Below, piece by piece: positions 33,601-46,224 of a stretch of 64,000 nucleotides of DNA; within the stretch, counting starts at the first letter, position 1; each line of letters starts with the position of its first letter. A program made the translations under genes and the position numbers. The stretch is taken from contig NW_024104667.1 in assembly GCF_003945595.2 (NCBI RefSeq), positions 1 through 64,000 of the forward strand. The letters run 5' to 3'. Source of the stretch: Pipra filicauda (taxonomy: Eukaryota; Chordata; Aves; Passeriformes; Pipridae). The notes beneath the pieces were generated by a model, which was given only the letters and a program-made list of their open reading frames with translations, had not been told where the DNA came from and made no database searches.

Positions 33601-35038
33601 GGTTCTGGATGAAAATGAATATAGCATTGTCTATCATGTTCTTTGTTTAACATATGTATAACTAATATATTGTAAGAACATCAGAAAATGAGTGTAAGAA
33701 TAAATATTCTTTTTAAGAATGCATAAATAGAAAATGCAAGAATATATGAACATATACAATGAAAATTTTCCCTGCATGTATATTATTTTCCTGGTTCATG
33801 AAAAGGGCTTTGATCTTCTCAGGCATATGTTGGCAGTATGTGGATTCAAACCCATTAGTTGGCCAGTATGATATTTTTTATTCTTATTCTAGCAAAGAGC
33901 TGAAAATTGAAAGCTTTTGACTTGGCTTTATTAAGCAGCAATATATCACTTCCAAACCCTCCAGCCAGACTTACAGATATTCATCATGTCAGAAGTCAGA
34001 CACAATATAAAACAGTATTTTCAATTCATCGTTCACATTGCTGAGCCCATTTTCTTTCTCAAAATTTTTCTTTTCACTATTTTATTAATCATGATAGCCA
34101 ACAAAATTGCACAACCTGTTTTTTGACAAGTTTCCTAAGCTGTTTTCAATGGTATTGCCTCTAGACAAGCTTTCTGTTTGCATCCTTTCAACTTGCCTGG
34201 CCTTTCAATTATTCTTAGCCTACAATGCCAAGGATGTCTTGACAGATAATGAAGAGGGGCACTTGCAGTGGTGGCTTCTCAGTCCTATTTTAGCTACAGA
34301 AAGTGATCCGTGGGCTTAAACTCTTTCTCAGTTGCTTACAGAGAGAAGGTCAAAGTAACAAGATTCACTATTCAGAAGGCTCTGTAAAGTCACTAGAGTT
34401 AGGTAAGAGGAATATATCCCATAGAGATGAGTGAAGTGGCATGTACCCCATCAAATGCAGCAGGCTTAACTTACTTGGAGCTCTCTGGATACTTACAAAT
34501 ACCTCCTCTTTCCCACTCTAATTCCATCTTCTACTTTTGAATGAGAGTTTTTCCTTACTTCTTTGGGACTTTGATGTTAGCCCCTTTTTTTTACACTGGC
34601 TGTGGTGTTGATGGGATTAGAAAGTACATTACTGGTTGTTTCATTATGCTGTCCTAATAACATATTAAATAATGTGCTCTATTAAACTTAGTTATTATTA
34701 AAATCTTGCAGTAGTTACTAATTTAATCAAAACTGTTAGGAATTCATGTTCTTGTTTGTCCAAACAGTCTTTGACAATTGATCAGAAAGTCAATAATGAC
34801 TGTTCACTCCATTATAACAGAGCCTTTATTAATTTTTAAAAATCAGTTGGTGTGAGAATGGTTTTTGAAATGTGATGATGATAATGGAGTTTTTTAGAAT
34901 GGGAGACTAGAAGAAGAGCTTGATATCTGTTTTGCCATTGATTTGCTAGGTGACCTCAGCAAGCTGCTTTTTTTCTGGAAAGTATCTCTAAAAATAGTGC
35001 TGTCAGATCTGTGGGTGTAGATCTGAGTCCTGTGATGA
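27684..35038. other. AT-rich DNA, no gene seen
   Basis: Only short open frames (to about 80 codons) without recognised domains. It contains one CR1 3' tail (listed separately), a T run near 28369, and otherwise nothing I can identify. Confidence 0.55.
29205..29272 (+). mobile_element. CR1 3' tail
   Basis: GTTGGACTCAGTGATCCTTG, GGGTCCCTTCCAACTCAG and ATTCTGTTATTCT are the standard CR1 3' end and terminal octamer-like repeats. Confidence 0.85.
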
Positions 35039-35305
35039 GTGGCTGAGGCCCCTGGAGTTGTTTAATCTAGGGAAAAGGAGGTTCAGGGGAGACCTTATCA
35101 CTCTCTACAATTACGTGAAAGGAAGTTGTAGCGCGGTGGGGGTCAGTCTCTTCTCCAAAGTAACAAGCAATAACACAAGAGCTATTTAAAAGATGTGTAG
35201 ATGTTGCACTTAGGAACATGGTTAATGGTGGACCTGGATGTGCCAGGTTAATGTATTCAATGATCTTAGAGACCTTTTCCAACCTTAAATGAATATATGA
35301 TTCTA
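35039..35305 (+). mobile_element. CR1 3' fragment with internal deletion
   Basis: GGCTGAGGCCCCTGGAGTTG resembles the end of CR1 ORF2. After a jump it ends in AATGATCTTAGAGACCTTTTCCAACC and ATATATGATTCTAT. It is decayed. Confidence 0.8.
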
Positions 35306-35887
35306 TTTACCTGCTTCTTAACTTGTCAGTGGTGAGATGATTCTAAAACTGAGAGTGTTTTAAGCTTACTAAAAAGAAATGCCTTATGAAATTGAAGGTT
35401 GTGTGAAGTTTTATGTGCTGTAGAGCACTAGCTTGAGACATGTCAGGGGACAACAAAGTACACAGCAAGGTGTATAGAGCTGATGGAACATCTCAGGACA
35501 GGTGCAGTTTTGCAGGTACAATTAAACTAAGACACTTGAAATTTCCTGTGTCTTTATAAAATAAAGTGACCCCTTATTAATTAGAATTGTAATTAAAGCT
35601 TTTTTTATCCAAATTGAAATATATAGTGACTTCAGCATTAGTTGTTCCTTGTATGTAAGAGATGATTGTTTATGCTATCATAAGGAAAATCAAGAAGCCA
35701 TAAGCTTGATGGCATCAAAAAAGAAAAAGACGATCCACTATTCCAATAATGAAAACATCCACAGTTCTATTAGGGAGGATTAAAAAAATGCAGAAGACAT
35801 AAAACTCTTGGTGAATGGAGTTAAAAGGCAACTTCCCTCACTTATACTTTATTCTCTAATTGCACAGATGCATGCATTTGTTTTCCA

Positions 35888-36022
35888 GAGAGTCACAGGT
35901 TGGTAAAGATTTAAAGGGACTTCTGGAGACCATCTATTCCAAATCCCTGTTCAAGGAGGGCCATCTAGAGTAGGGTCCTCAGGTCTATGTCCATAAGCCT
36001 TTTGAGTATCTTCAAGGATGGA
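35888..36022 (-). mobile_element. CR1 3' fragment
   Basis: Reversed CR1 end: GAGTCACAGGTTGG, AAGGGACTTCTGGAGACCAT, and TTGAGTATCTTCAAGGATGG. It is diverged. Confidence 0.75.
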
Positions 36023-39000
36023 AATTTTTTAAATAAATTTCACAAATACCAATAAAATTACAACATGAAAGTCATGAGAACTACTTGCTTTAGCTGTGAA
36101 ACATCTTCCTATAATCAAAGCTAATGCCATATCACAGATTTATTATGGCAGTCCCTCTGTTGCTGCAAAAATCAGGGCATTCAGAAGCAGAAATTTCTGT
36201 AATACTGTTAAATGGACCCTTTCGCTCTTTGCTTCCTAGTAAACATTTTAAAATTGTCATCAAATTGGAAGAGTGATATAACTTCTCATGGCAGTGAATA
36301 AAATGTTATTGTTGAAAATGGAAGACACAGACACAGCCATAAGAATGTGAACACTGAATATAACACCACAGATCATACTGATGTCTAAAACATAATTTGC
36401 AAAATCTGCTTTTATAGCAATTTAACTTTAGAGTTCACAAAACACTCCACAGAGAGGATTCTACTCTTGCTACTGTTAAGCAACTGAAGAAACTTTCTAG
36501 CCATGTCCAGACACCTTGGGGAGCATTCAATGTTCTGTGTATTCATTTTTCATGCATAAGTGAAACAGAAATAGCTTCACTGCGGTCAGTGAAATGACAC
36601 AAATAAAACTAGTGTTGGAAAGGGGAGAACCAGGACTATTTTAGTTTGATTTTTATGGCTTTCATTAAAAACAGTACCTCAGTAATTGTGGCATCAAAAG
36701 TTTTTACCCTTTTTAATATTCATGTAGGAGGTAAGGGAATTTATGAGCTAATTCCAAAGCTTTCATGCTGAAGAATCTTTGCATGTTTCTGATTATACTT
36801 TCAGTAGAGACCTGGTTTAGGTCTCTGCACTTGAAAGTAATCTAAGACTTCGTGTCATAAACCAATCTTTTGATTATTTATTATAATCACCAAAGAACTG
36901 AGCGCTTTTCTCTTTTGGGGAATACTTTTTGTTACACCTTTCTGGTTTGTTGAATGACTTGTTGTCAACTCTGAATTGTATCCGAGATCCAGAAATGGCC
37001 TTTCTTTGGTTCAGTACAAAGTACACAACAAAACTTCTGTGCCTGGGAAAAACAAAAAGTCTTTTACTTTTCTCTCACTTGTGTTTTTCAAGAAAAAATA
37101 CTGGAATATTTTGAACACCCATAAATTCTCCTGAGAGGTCATCATATATAGGGATTTGGGATAATCTAGGCCTTTTGACTACAGAGAATGTAAGACAGCA
37201 GAATAAAAGGGGACGTCATCAGCAGGGGTCAGAATCAGCATTTCACTACATCTCTTCACCCTTCTCCAAGAAAACATGTATGCTAGAGTTATCCAAAATT
37301 GTTTTAGAGAAGGATGAGAAAAGATGGAAGAGAGTTTGTTTTCAGCTTTCATATTTTAAGACAAAAAGATTCTAGGACAATACATAGAACGGTAGTGCTG
37401 AAAGTGTTTTTGTAGAGCCAATCACTGAGAAGTTAGGAGTGCCAGCTATATTTTTCTATGCAATTTTATTTTTTGCTTCCTTGTATGTGTCCATTATTGT
37501 TTTCAATTGCATGCTGACAAGAACTTAGAATCTATTTGTCATATCCTCCCTTATTCTGTAAACAGGTGGTACAGCTGAAGTTGAATAGAAAACTTTCATT
37601 TTTTTCTGTAATTTCCTTTCTGTGGGTAGGATAAAATTATGAGTTTATATAAAACTATATCCCAGGAATAAAAAAGAAAATAAATTCATCTGATATTTAG
37701 GCCTAATTTCCACGTATTAAAATACATATATAGGATTAGTAGAGAAGGAAGCTGCAGTATACTGGAAGAACAGAAAGAATTAATTAGACTTTTGGCCTTG
37801 TTTTGCCTAAATTTCTTTATCCTATCCTTAGCCTCTTTCATCTGAATATCTGCAAATATAAATAGGTTTTATGATGATACTCCTACCTTATCCTGATTTC
37901 AGCTGGGTCGTAGACAAAAATGTCCTCAGTTCTTCAGTTAGTGTCACCATGCACTATGAATTTGAAATTTAATGAGTGATTAGATGAGAAAGAACCACAG
38001 AGTCAGTCTTCTTTTACTGTATAGCGTATTAGTCACCCACAGGCCACTTTAATTTAATTTCTGCTCATATTGTACATGTCCTAAGTGTAAACATAAATTG
38101 CCAATTTACGGATTGCTATTCTGACCTATTACTACTTCTGACAGGGACACAGGGAAATCTTAAACATTTCAGGAGAAAAATGTAGGGGTAAAACAAGACC
38201 CTTCAGGAGTACTCATAGGCACCTGTACTTACGCTTAGCATGAAAGAACAAACCCCAAGATCTTACAATAATAATGTGGCCCGGGAAATATGTAATCTAG
38301 TATTCAAATAAATCCAAACTCACAGATTATAGCCCTAAACCGTTTAGAGTTAGGTATGTCAGAGGAGTGTGTGTGCACTGCTTCAGTTTTGAAAACCAGT
38401 AGTTTGGTAGTATGGTCATATTAGTGAATAAGGCTTGGATTGATGAAAACTCCATTCCCATTTCATCCAGGATTTTCCTCTTTCATGCAGTCAGTCAGTC
38501 TGGTCTTATATCCTAACTCTCCATGTTTAAAATTAGTTTAGTGACCTCATCATAGGATAGAAATAAAAAAATCCTCCAATGTTTGTTGAAGATGCTCATA
38601 TCCAATCATGCTGAAGGCTATTTAAGAGTTCGTATAAAAAATTTTGTGTAAACCATGTGTTGTAATACCTCTAGGTATTATAGAAGGTAATACCTCTAGG
38701 TATTACACAGCAGAAGCTGTGTAATCAGTTTCCAGTCAAGGCAAAATACCTCACAGATTTTCGTAGTTGCCATCCTAAACTGTTACTCATGGCTAAATTT
38801 TTCAAACTTACGCCATGTCCATGAATAACTTCAGTGTTGCAAAAATTTCAGGCTCAGATGTATTTGACTCTGTTTCTTCTTTCCCTGTTGGACAGAAACA
38901 AACTCATTTTAGTTATAAATTTCTTTTCATATAATGCACTTAGGTGAATAAATTATTTTTTGTCTGCCAAAAGTAATGTGTGGATTTTCTTGAAGTCATT

Positions 39001-39884
39001 TTCTCTTGTGCTCTGGAAAATAAAATTATTTCACTGTTAACTCAAGTTGAGAATTATTGCCAGTTCCTACAAATGCTGCCAGACACCGAGTCTAGGGTGT
39101 TGTATGATTGAACCTTGGCTCCACCAGAAACAAAAATGCTCACTCCCATCACTGGATCAACTTCTACAATTTTTATGTAAACCGATTTCTGATGTTGTAG
39201 GCCACCCTAAACAGTAAATGAAAACTCACAATTCATAGTCTGTTTGCTCAAAACTAGACTGAGAGCAACCCTGTTTTACCATCTGTTGGCCTAAAACCAA
39301 CTCTTATTCTGAACTGTTGTTAGTGATGACAGGCAGATTTATTATTTCCCACAAATCTCATTTAGCAAAATGAGTAACCAAACAACTTCAAGTGATTTCT
39401 TGGTGTAAAGAATAATGAGTTAGTAAAAATCCTTTTCACCATATTATTTTGATTATTTATACAGATATGTCAGGCTTAGCAAAAAAGAAGTATGTTACTT
39501 TTTATAATCATAATGTTGTGCTCATTCACATTAAGCAATCAAGAGTAGCTCTAATGGATGATACATTGGTTGTTGTCTTTTTTAAAAAAACCTCTTGCTT
39601 TCATGAGATTATTGTGATTATTTTTAAAACATTGTTACCAGGCTTTAAATAGGGTATTTGAATATTTATTCTGTTGATCCGAATTATTAAAAGCATCCTT
39701 TGTCTGAAGCATAATTTTTAATTATCTTCAGTGGTAATGTATATTTAATAAGCGCTCTAGCTAAGACATGCACTTATCCCACACAATAGTTGCCATGAAG
39801 TTTTGGTTGTTAGTGATGCCTTATTAAGACTTTGGCTGACTGTTACTTTGCATCTGTAGGATGCTTTTCCTTCAGATCCAGAAA
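36023..39884. other. AT-rich DNA, no gene seen
   Basis: No recognisable gene or TE. A small palindromic cluster at 38661-38725 is listed separately. Confidence 0.55.
38661..38725. repeat. Duplicated palindrome and adjoining perfect hairpin
   Basis: GTAATACCTCTAGGTATTA occurs twice (38662-38680 and 38687-38705); each copy is itself a near-perfect palindrome. It is followed by a perfect 10-bp stem, ATTACACAGC/GCTGTGTAAT, with loop AGAA (38702-38725). Confidence 0.85.
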
Positions 39885-41992
39885 AATGATTCATCGTGGC
39901 TAGGCTTCGCGAATGAAGATTTGGGGAGGGCTCTACCCACATTTGTTACAAGCGTGCTGATGGCTAAAAAGGCCAATATGAGATAGGCACATCCAGTTAC
40001 AAAAGGCAGAGCAGAAAGACTCCTTAGGTGGTATATTCTGCAAGACACGATTCTCTCTGCGTTGTCTTTTCTCCTCAAGGGTGATCCTGCGTGCTTTCTC
40101 AAAAGCATCAGCAGCGTTATAGATGGTGTGTCTCCAGGTCTCCCGACTGGAGGCCAGAGTAGACCAGTTATGTTAATCAATATGGCCAAGGCTGAGATGT
40201 TGTTTCAGGGAGTCCTTGTATCTTCTCTTCAGGACTCCTCTATTGCAGCAGCCGGTGGCAAGTTCACTGTAAAGCAGGATCTTAGGGAGGCGGTGGTCCT
40301 TCATCCTGGAGACATGACCTGCTCAGTGCAGCTGTGTTCTCAGCAACATGGCCTTAATACTTGTGATTGCTACTTGTTCTAGAACAGACATATTAGTCAC
40401 ATAATCTGACTAGTGGATGTTTAGGATTGTACGGAGGCAGCGTTAATGGAAACGTTCTAGGAGCCGCAGGTGGTGGTGGTAGATGACCCATGATTCAGAT
40501 CCATATAAAAGAGTAGACAGCACAATGGCTCTGTAAACACTGATCTTTGTACTTTTCTTCAAGGGTTTATTTTGCCATACTCTTTTATGAAGCTTTCCGA
40601 AAGCACTATATGCCTTTGCTAACCTTTTGTCTATCTCTCCATCAATCTTACCATCCGAGAAGATGAGGTTACCTAGGTAATTAAACTGCTGGACTGATTT
40701 GAGTTCTGATTGGCCAATGGTGATATGGGAATGATGGAAGACTTCCTGAGGTGTTGGTTGATAGAGAACTTCTGTCTTCTTTAAGCTGACTTCCAGCCCA
40801 AAGAGCTCAGCAGTGTCTGCAAAGCAGGATGTTAAACGCTGCAGAGCTGCTTCTGTGTGGGCGACAAGGGTGGCGTCATCAGCATAAAGCAGTTCCCGGA
40901 CAAGATGGTTTAGGGTCTTAGTATGGGCCTTCAGTCACCTTAGGTTGAATAGGCTTCCATCAGTATGATATTAATTGTAGATACCATCCTGATCATCAAG
41001 GTCTGCTGTGGTCCTTTGGAGCATCATGCTGTAAAAGACAGTGAATAGGGTTGGTGCAAGAACGCAGCCTTGTTTCACACCATTGGTAATTAGAAAGGGC
41101 TCAGAAAATGCATTGCCATATCTGACTTGCCTGTGCTGATCCTCATGGAGTGAGATGATCATTTTGAGGAACTTGGGGGGACAACCTAAACATTCCAAAA
41201 TCTCCCATAGACCTTTTCTGCTCACAGTATCAAAAGCCTTGGTGAGGTCAACAAAAGTTACATAGTGTCCTAGTTAGAACAGCTGGGACCAGTTCATCAC
41301 TGCATGGGTGTAACCCAAAACTGTGTATTCTATAGCCTTCCATGCCATTTCCCAGAAACTGGTATCAATAGACCATTTATACCATCTGCCCAGAGCAGAC
41401 TGACTCCTCAGGCTATAAACTGGGTGTTAAGAGGCCTGTCAGATAGGAGGATACTCCTGTCCTCACACCCATTGTGAAATTCCCCACCCTGAGAGAGGTA
41501 CTGGGCATTCCTGCCTGGAGGATATATAATCTTGGGGTCTTGGAACTTTTTTAATCACTCATGGGATCCAGAGGAAGACTGCAGACCACCACTCTCAACC
41601 AGACTGCAGACCACTACTTTCAACCAGACTGCAACCACCACTCTTGGCCAGACTGCAACAGCACTCACACCAACAGGTTTTCCCCTCTCCTTTTACTTTG
41701 GACTCAGGGGGTCCAACGAACACCACTCTGTTCATGCTCCAAGGTGCTGGGTTATACATTTGGGTTTTGTGGGTTAAGACCAATTGTTTGTCTGTATAAT
41801 CGTACTTATTGTATTATTTTATTAAATTGTTATTCTGATTTATAATCTCTCTTTTGAGTTGGGTTCATTTCCCCTGCCAGTTTACCTTTAAACCAGCACA
41901 CATAGAGACCTTTGTTCTGTTCTCTACACTTCTCTTGCAGTTGTCTGAGAACAAATACCATGTCTGTGGTACTCCTGTTGGTTCTGAAATCA
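39885..41992 (-). mobile_element. RTE/jockey-like LINE fragment, split by a solo LTR
   Basis: Read on the minus strand, 41992-41906 encodes NRSTTDMVFVLRQLQEKC. After the LTR insertion the frame resumes with TFVDLTKAFDT, SRKGLWEILE and VTNGVKQG-type motifs (here ITNGVKQGCVLAPTLF), then LLYADD (YADD at 40886-40875), an FNYLG motif and finally an IGLFSHQHAC zinc-finger-like C-terminus near 39950. It has the apurinic-endonuclease-type LINE RT order but no endonuclease in this piece. Several stops and shifts make it inactive. Clade is uncertain: it resembles the widespread metazoan family that ends in a Cys-His finger, and avian RTE is a possibility. Confidence 0.75.
41266..41900 (+). repeat. Solo LTR, type A, with 5-bp target duplications
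   Basis: Edges are TGTCCTAG and CCAGCACA, flanked by CATAG at 41261-41265 and 41901-41905. A TATATAA box lies at 41523-41529. Length is 635 bp. It is close to the element A 3' LTR and lies inside the LINE RT coding sequence, between the GLYV and TFVDLTKAFDT residues. Confidence 0.93.
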
Positions 41993-42027
41993 TCATTGAT
42001 GATGATCATTGGTGATGATGATGATGA
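41991..42027. repeat. (GAT)n microsatellite
   Basis: Imperfect GAT/CAT triplets at the 5' boundary of the LINE fragment. They may have grown from the LINE coding triplets. Confidence 0.85.
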
Positions 42028-42030
42028 AAC

Positions 42031-45000
42031 TGGTAAACTCTCCAAGCAGTTTATTTTGCAACTGAAGACTACAGTGCTCAACCAAAGGTTAATTAGGGTG
42101 GACCATAAACAGTAGCTTGGAAAAGGAAGAGAGTGGAGATGAGATGTTTTGCTCTATTCTATATTTTGACCTGGAGTTTATATGCTTAGTTGCCTTATTG
42201 CAGCAGAGCTGAACTGGTCTGACCAGTCCAAAAATTCCTTTGTGGTAAGCCTGTACAGAAATTTGATGTGATTCTAGGTTTGGATGTTATGAGATTGGGA
42301 GCAGACATATCTCAAAATAATCACTGTTTTAGCAGCATGACAAATTTCTTCTCAGAAAAGCCCCGTTCCCATTGTTTGAAACTTGAGGAACTGTGTGAAT
42401 TTATGGAGATGTTTACTTGGGGGAAAGGAACAGAGTAAAAAGGGCAGCAATTCCTGAGTTAACATTGCTTTGAGTCTGTGGCATCTTGTTCAAGTCTGTA
42501 CCATTTTAAGAGTATCAAGATCTGCAGTTATGCATATGTGCATGCATATCATAAAATTACCCTGTACCCAAAGGCCCATTCTCATAAGGGAAGATGGTGA
42601 ATTATTGCTTTAAGTCCTGAGTAATATGTAGTGATTAAATGACCTAATAAGAAATACTAATTTTGTATGAAGCAGAAATTTTTATTCTCTCCATCATGAT
42701 TATACATGCATTATAGTTGAAATAGAGTTCTTAGGGGAAAGAATTATTTGCTTGTATTGTGGGAAATGGAGAATTCCATCTATTGAGCTTTTTTGCAACT
42801 TTTAGTAAGGTATATTGCCATTAAAATTATTTTAAATATTAAACATAGTAATTACATTTCAGACTGTATTTTCAACTTAATATGATGGAATATTTTTCCC
42901 TAAAGAGCATCAAATTGCCATTGATACCTTTTCTAAATAGGTCATTGAATTCTAGGAGACGTACACGACTGAATAAAATTATGAGCTGTTTATAGTATGG
43001 ATATACTGCTACAGAGTATTCCTTAGAAATGAGTTTTAAAATTGTGTGATATGTAGTTAATATGCTTTTTACTCCATCTACATTCCAGAGTAGTGTATTT
43101 GAGAATACGTTTTACCAAAAAAGCTACTTTGTTTGGTTGTGTGAGAAGTTGGGAATCAAGACAGGTTAAATGTCTTGAAAATTAAAAGATAAATTAGACT
43201 TTCATACCAAATTGTCCAAGTGATAAGGATTCAGCTGTTCTCAGGGATTTAAAGGTTTATAGTACATTCTAATACTTTGGAAAATTAAGTCTCTTAAACC
43301 AAGGGTTTCATAGTGTTAGTCAGACGCTTTCTAAAAATATTCTTGTCTTTGTAGGCTACGGCAAAGCCCTCTCACAGAAGTATCTAAGTACTTTCTAGCA
43401 GTTTCTTAAATGATATCATTAACATTTTTTAAAGTTGCAGTAATAGTTGTACCATAATAATAATGACCTCTGTTCTATTTTATGTAATGCAGTGGCGACA
43501 ATGCATCACCATAGTTAGCGGTGGTTAAATTTGGGACAAGAATAATGTGAAGGGTTTGTATGGGATTTAAAGCAATTCTTAAAATGCTGAAATGTGTGCA
43601 AACAAGTTGGTTACTAGGAGAGTTTCATGACAAGTAGATTCTGACTTGGCAGGCTAGGAAAATGTTTTTTTTTTTTCCCCTGAATCTTTCACTCTGGAAG
43701 TATGACAGAGAAATAAAGGAAATTGTTCATTTACCTCTTGAATTCTCTTTTATTTTGCTCGTCTTTTCTGTTTATGGACAAGAGAAATCTTTTTCTCAGT
43801 CAGTGATAATGAAAGACATCTTGAAATAGAGTTTTCTTCAACCTATACAAAATGGGTCTTTTCCAGCTCAGAGACATTAGTTTTTCTTTATGTAACAGAA
43901 AAGAAAATGTATGTCTCCTGGAAAAAAAAATTAATACATAGAAGACTAATTATCAGCTGTGTATGTCTTGCTGCTTTAACCTGTAAGCTTTGTCATTAGG
44001 ATGGGAGGCTGGAGACAGATTACAAATGAACAAGTGTAGTGTCAGGAATGATGCTGGGAAAATGCAGTGATAAAAACCTCATGTTTAGGAGTACAAGAAC
44101 TCAATACCCACTCTTAGCGGTACAGTACAAAAGAGAACATAACTTCTTGAAACCTATGAAGAAAACTGTGTAAAAGTGTCAACAGAAAGAGCATATGTAA
44201 AGAATAGATAACACAACCAGTTTGGGAAGCTTTTATCCCTTTTTGCTAGTGTCATTCCTGAGTCAACTGATTGCAGCAGGTTATTGCTGATGACTTTCCA
44301 GTAGTAAACAGCTATGGTGATGAATGTTACACCCAATAAAGACTGGTTTCATGTGGCTTTGTGGCCAACAAACATCCAAAAACATTGCAGACTTTTTTAT
44401 GTCTTTGAAGCATTCACAGTGTCACCCCTATTTGGTAGCCCTGAGGTCTAGTAAGGGTTGTGCTAATACTGATAACTCTCTTACTCTGTTTCTGTATACA
44501 GCTACTTAGCATAATAAAGATTTCAACTTCATTGAAATTGTCTAATTGTTTGAAAAGTTATTCAAGGGGGTGATTTCACCTGTTTATAAGCACCTGTGTT
44601 TTAAAAGGAAAAGGATAGTGTCTTTAATAGACCATTTGGAGAAAAGTCAAAACATATGAGAGCTGAGCCTTTTTTAAGGTTAATAGCCTACCTTTTTTTT
44701 CTTCAGCTCTTTTTGGTGAACCAATAAAATATGCTTCCTGTCATCATGAGCTTTGTGGTTTGTAGCCTTAAAACCTCATGTCTGCAGCATCAGTGATTGC
44801 ACTCAGATTGGTGTAGAAAAATGAATAATTAACACAATACCATTTTCCAGGACAAAAAGGAGTAAACTATTTATAGATCTGTGTTGTTCCCTCAGCTCAC
44901 ATGGGCCTTCTTGGTATCTAATTGCTTGGCTAACTGCTATGCGAGGCATCTCCTGCGTGGCTAATAAATTCACCGCTCCATTAGGTACATTTCCTTGGCC

Positions 45001-46224
45001 TGTCTGTCCAAAATATTATGCTTGCTTACCTTCTTCCTTGATCTTTCTCATGCTGATTCTTTTACCTAAAATTTATATTACTTTTGATTATTAAAGCCCA
45101 TAGCTTTAATGACAGTATCTGTCAACACTGACCTTCAGGCTCCTTGACTGTTAGAAAGTTAGGAACATGTTTAAAATTAGACACACACTCTGCACATATG
45201 TAGCTGATTATTTTTGTCTCTTGCATTTACCCTCCTTGGACTCTAGTCCATACTGACTTCTAAAGATCTTACACGTTTTCTTTTATAATAACTTTTTAAA
45301 TGTATATAACGCCTTAAAGTATCAACAATATTTGGTATAAGTCCTTACTCTTCTGAGAGGAAAGGCAGTGTTGAATTTCAAAAGAAATTGGCATCACTGT
45401 GTGGAAAATATTAAACTTGAGAGGGGACTAGAGAGTCCTGCTACCACTGTCCTTCACAGAAGTGCCCTGCCTTTTGCTTGTGTTGAGTTTTATTAGCATA
45501 GTAATTTCTGCTCACTGATGTTAATGCTGTTACATTCTTAGACCATGTGACAACCTATCTGATAGTGAAAGAGGTTTGTGCTCGTGGTGCTGGAATGGAA
45601 AACCAGATGGATCAAATGGATGTTCTTCCCAGAAACTGATCATTTAAAGACTGAATTCTCACTCCTGCAGCTATTTCATAGACTCTTTTTAGCATTGGTT
45701 CTACAGTGCAGTTCAGAAAGTTATAGTGTTGTCATATGTCTGTTCACTTGCACTGGTAATCTATATTCATTCCTCTAGGTAGAGAAATGGGCTGTTTGTT
45801 AGTGTGCAGTATATGCTTATTCTTTTCCTTTTCCAGTATTATTCGAAGGCCTAATTTGTTTAGATGCATTTTACATCCGACCTTACATGGTTTGGATAGA
45901 TTCACTCCTTTCAAAAGCCTACTCTTTAGTATGCTCTTGTGGTTATAGGCTGAATCTGAATAAGTAAGGCTCAAAAGCTTTGCCTGCATAGAGGATAAGG
46001 GGGAATCTTACTGACAGTTTGATCCATTGCTAAAGGGCCTTGACAAACACAATAGTTTTGTTTGTAAAGCACTTATTTCGCTCAAGGGGTTTCTGCTTCT
46101 CCTTTTGCATCCTCATGGACAACTTGAAAGAAAAGGAAGTATTGGCAAACAAGACTCAATCCAACCCCAGTTCTGTCTCAGTTTGAACCTGACCTTTTTT
46201 GATTTGTTTTACAAAATTAAGTCC
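42031..46224. other. AT-rich DNA, no gene seen
   Basis: No recognised TE, exon or RNA. Short open frames only. Confidence 0.55.
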
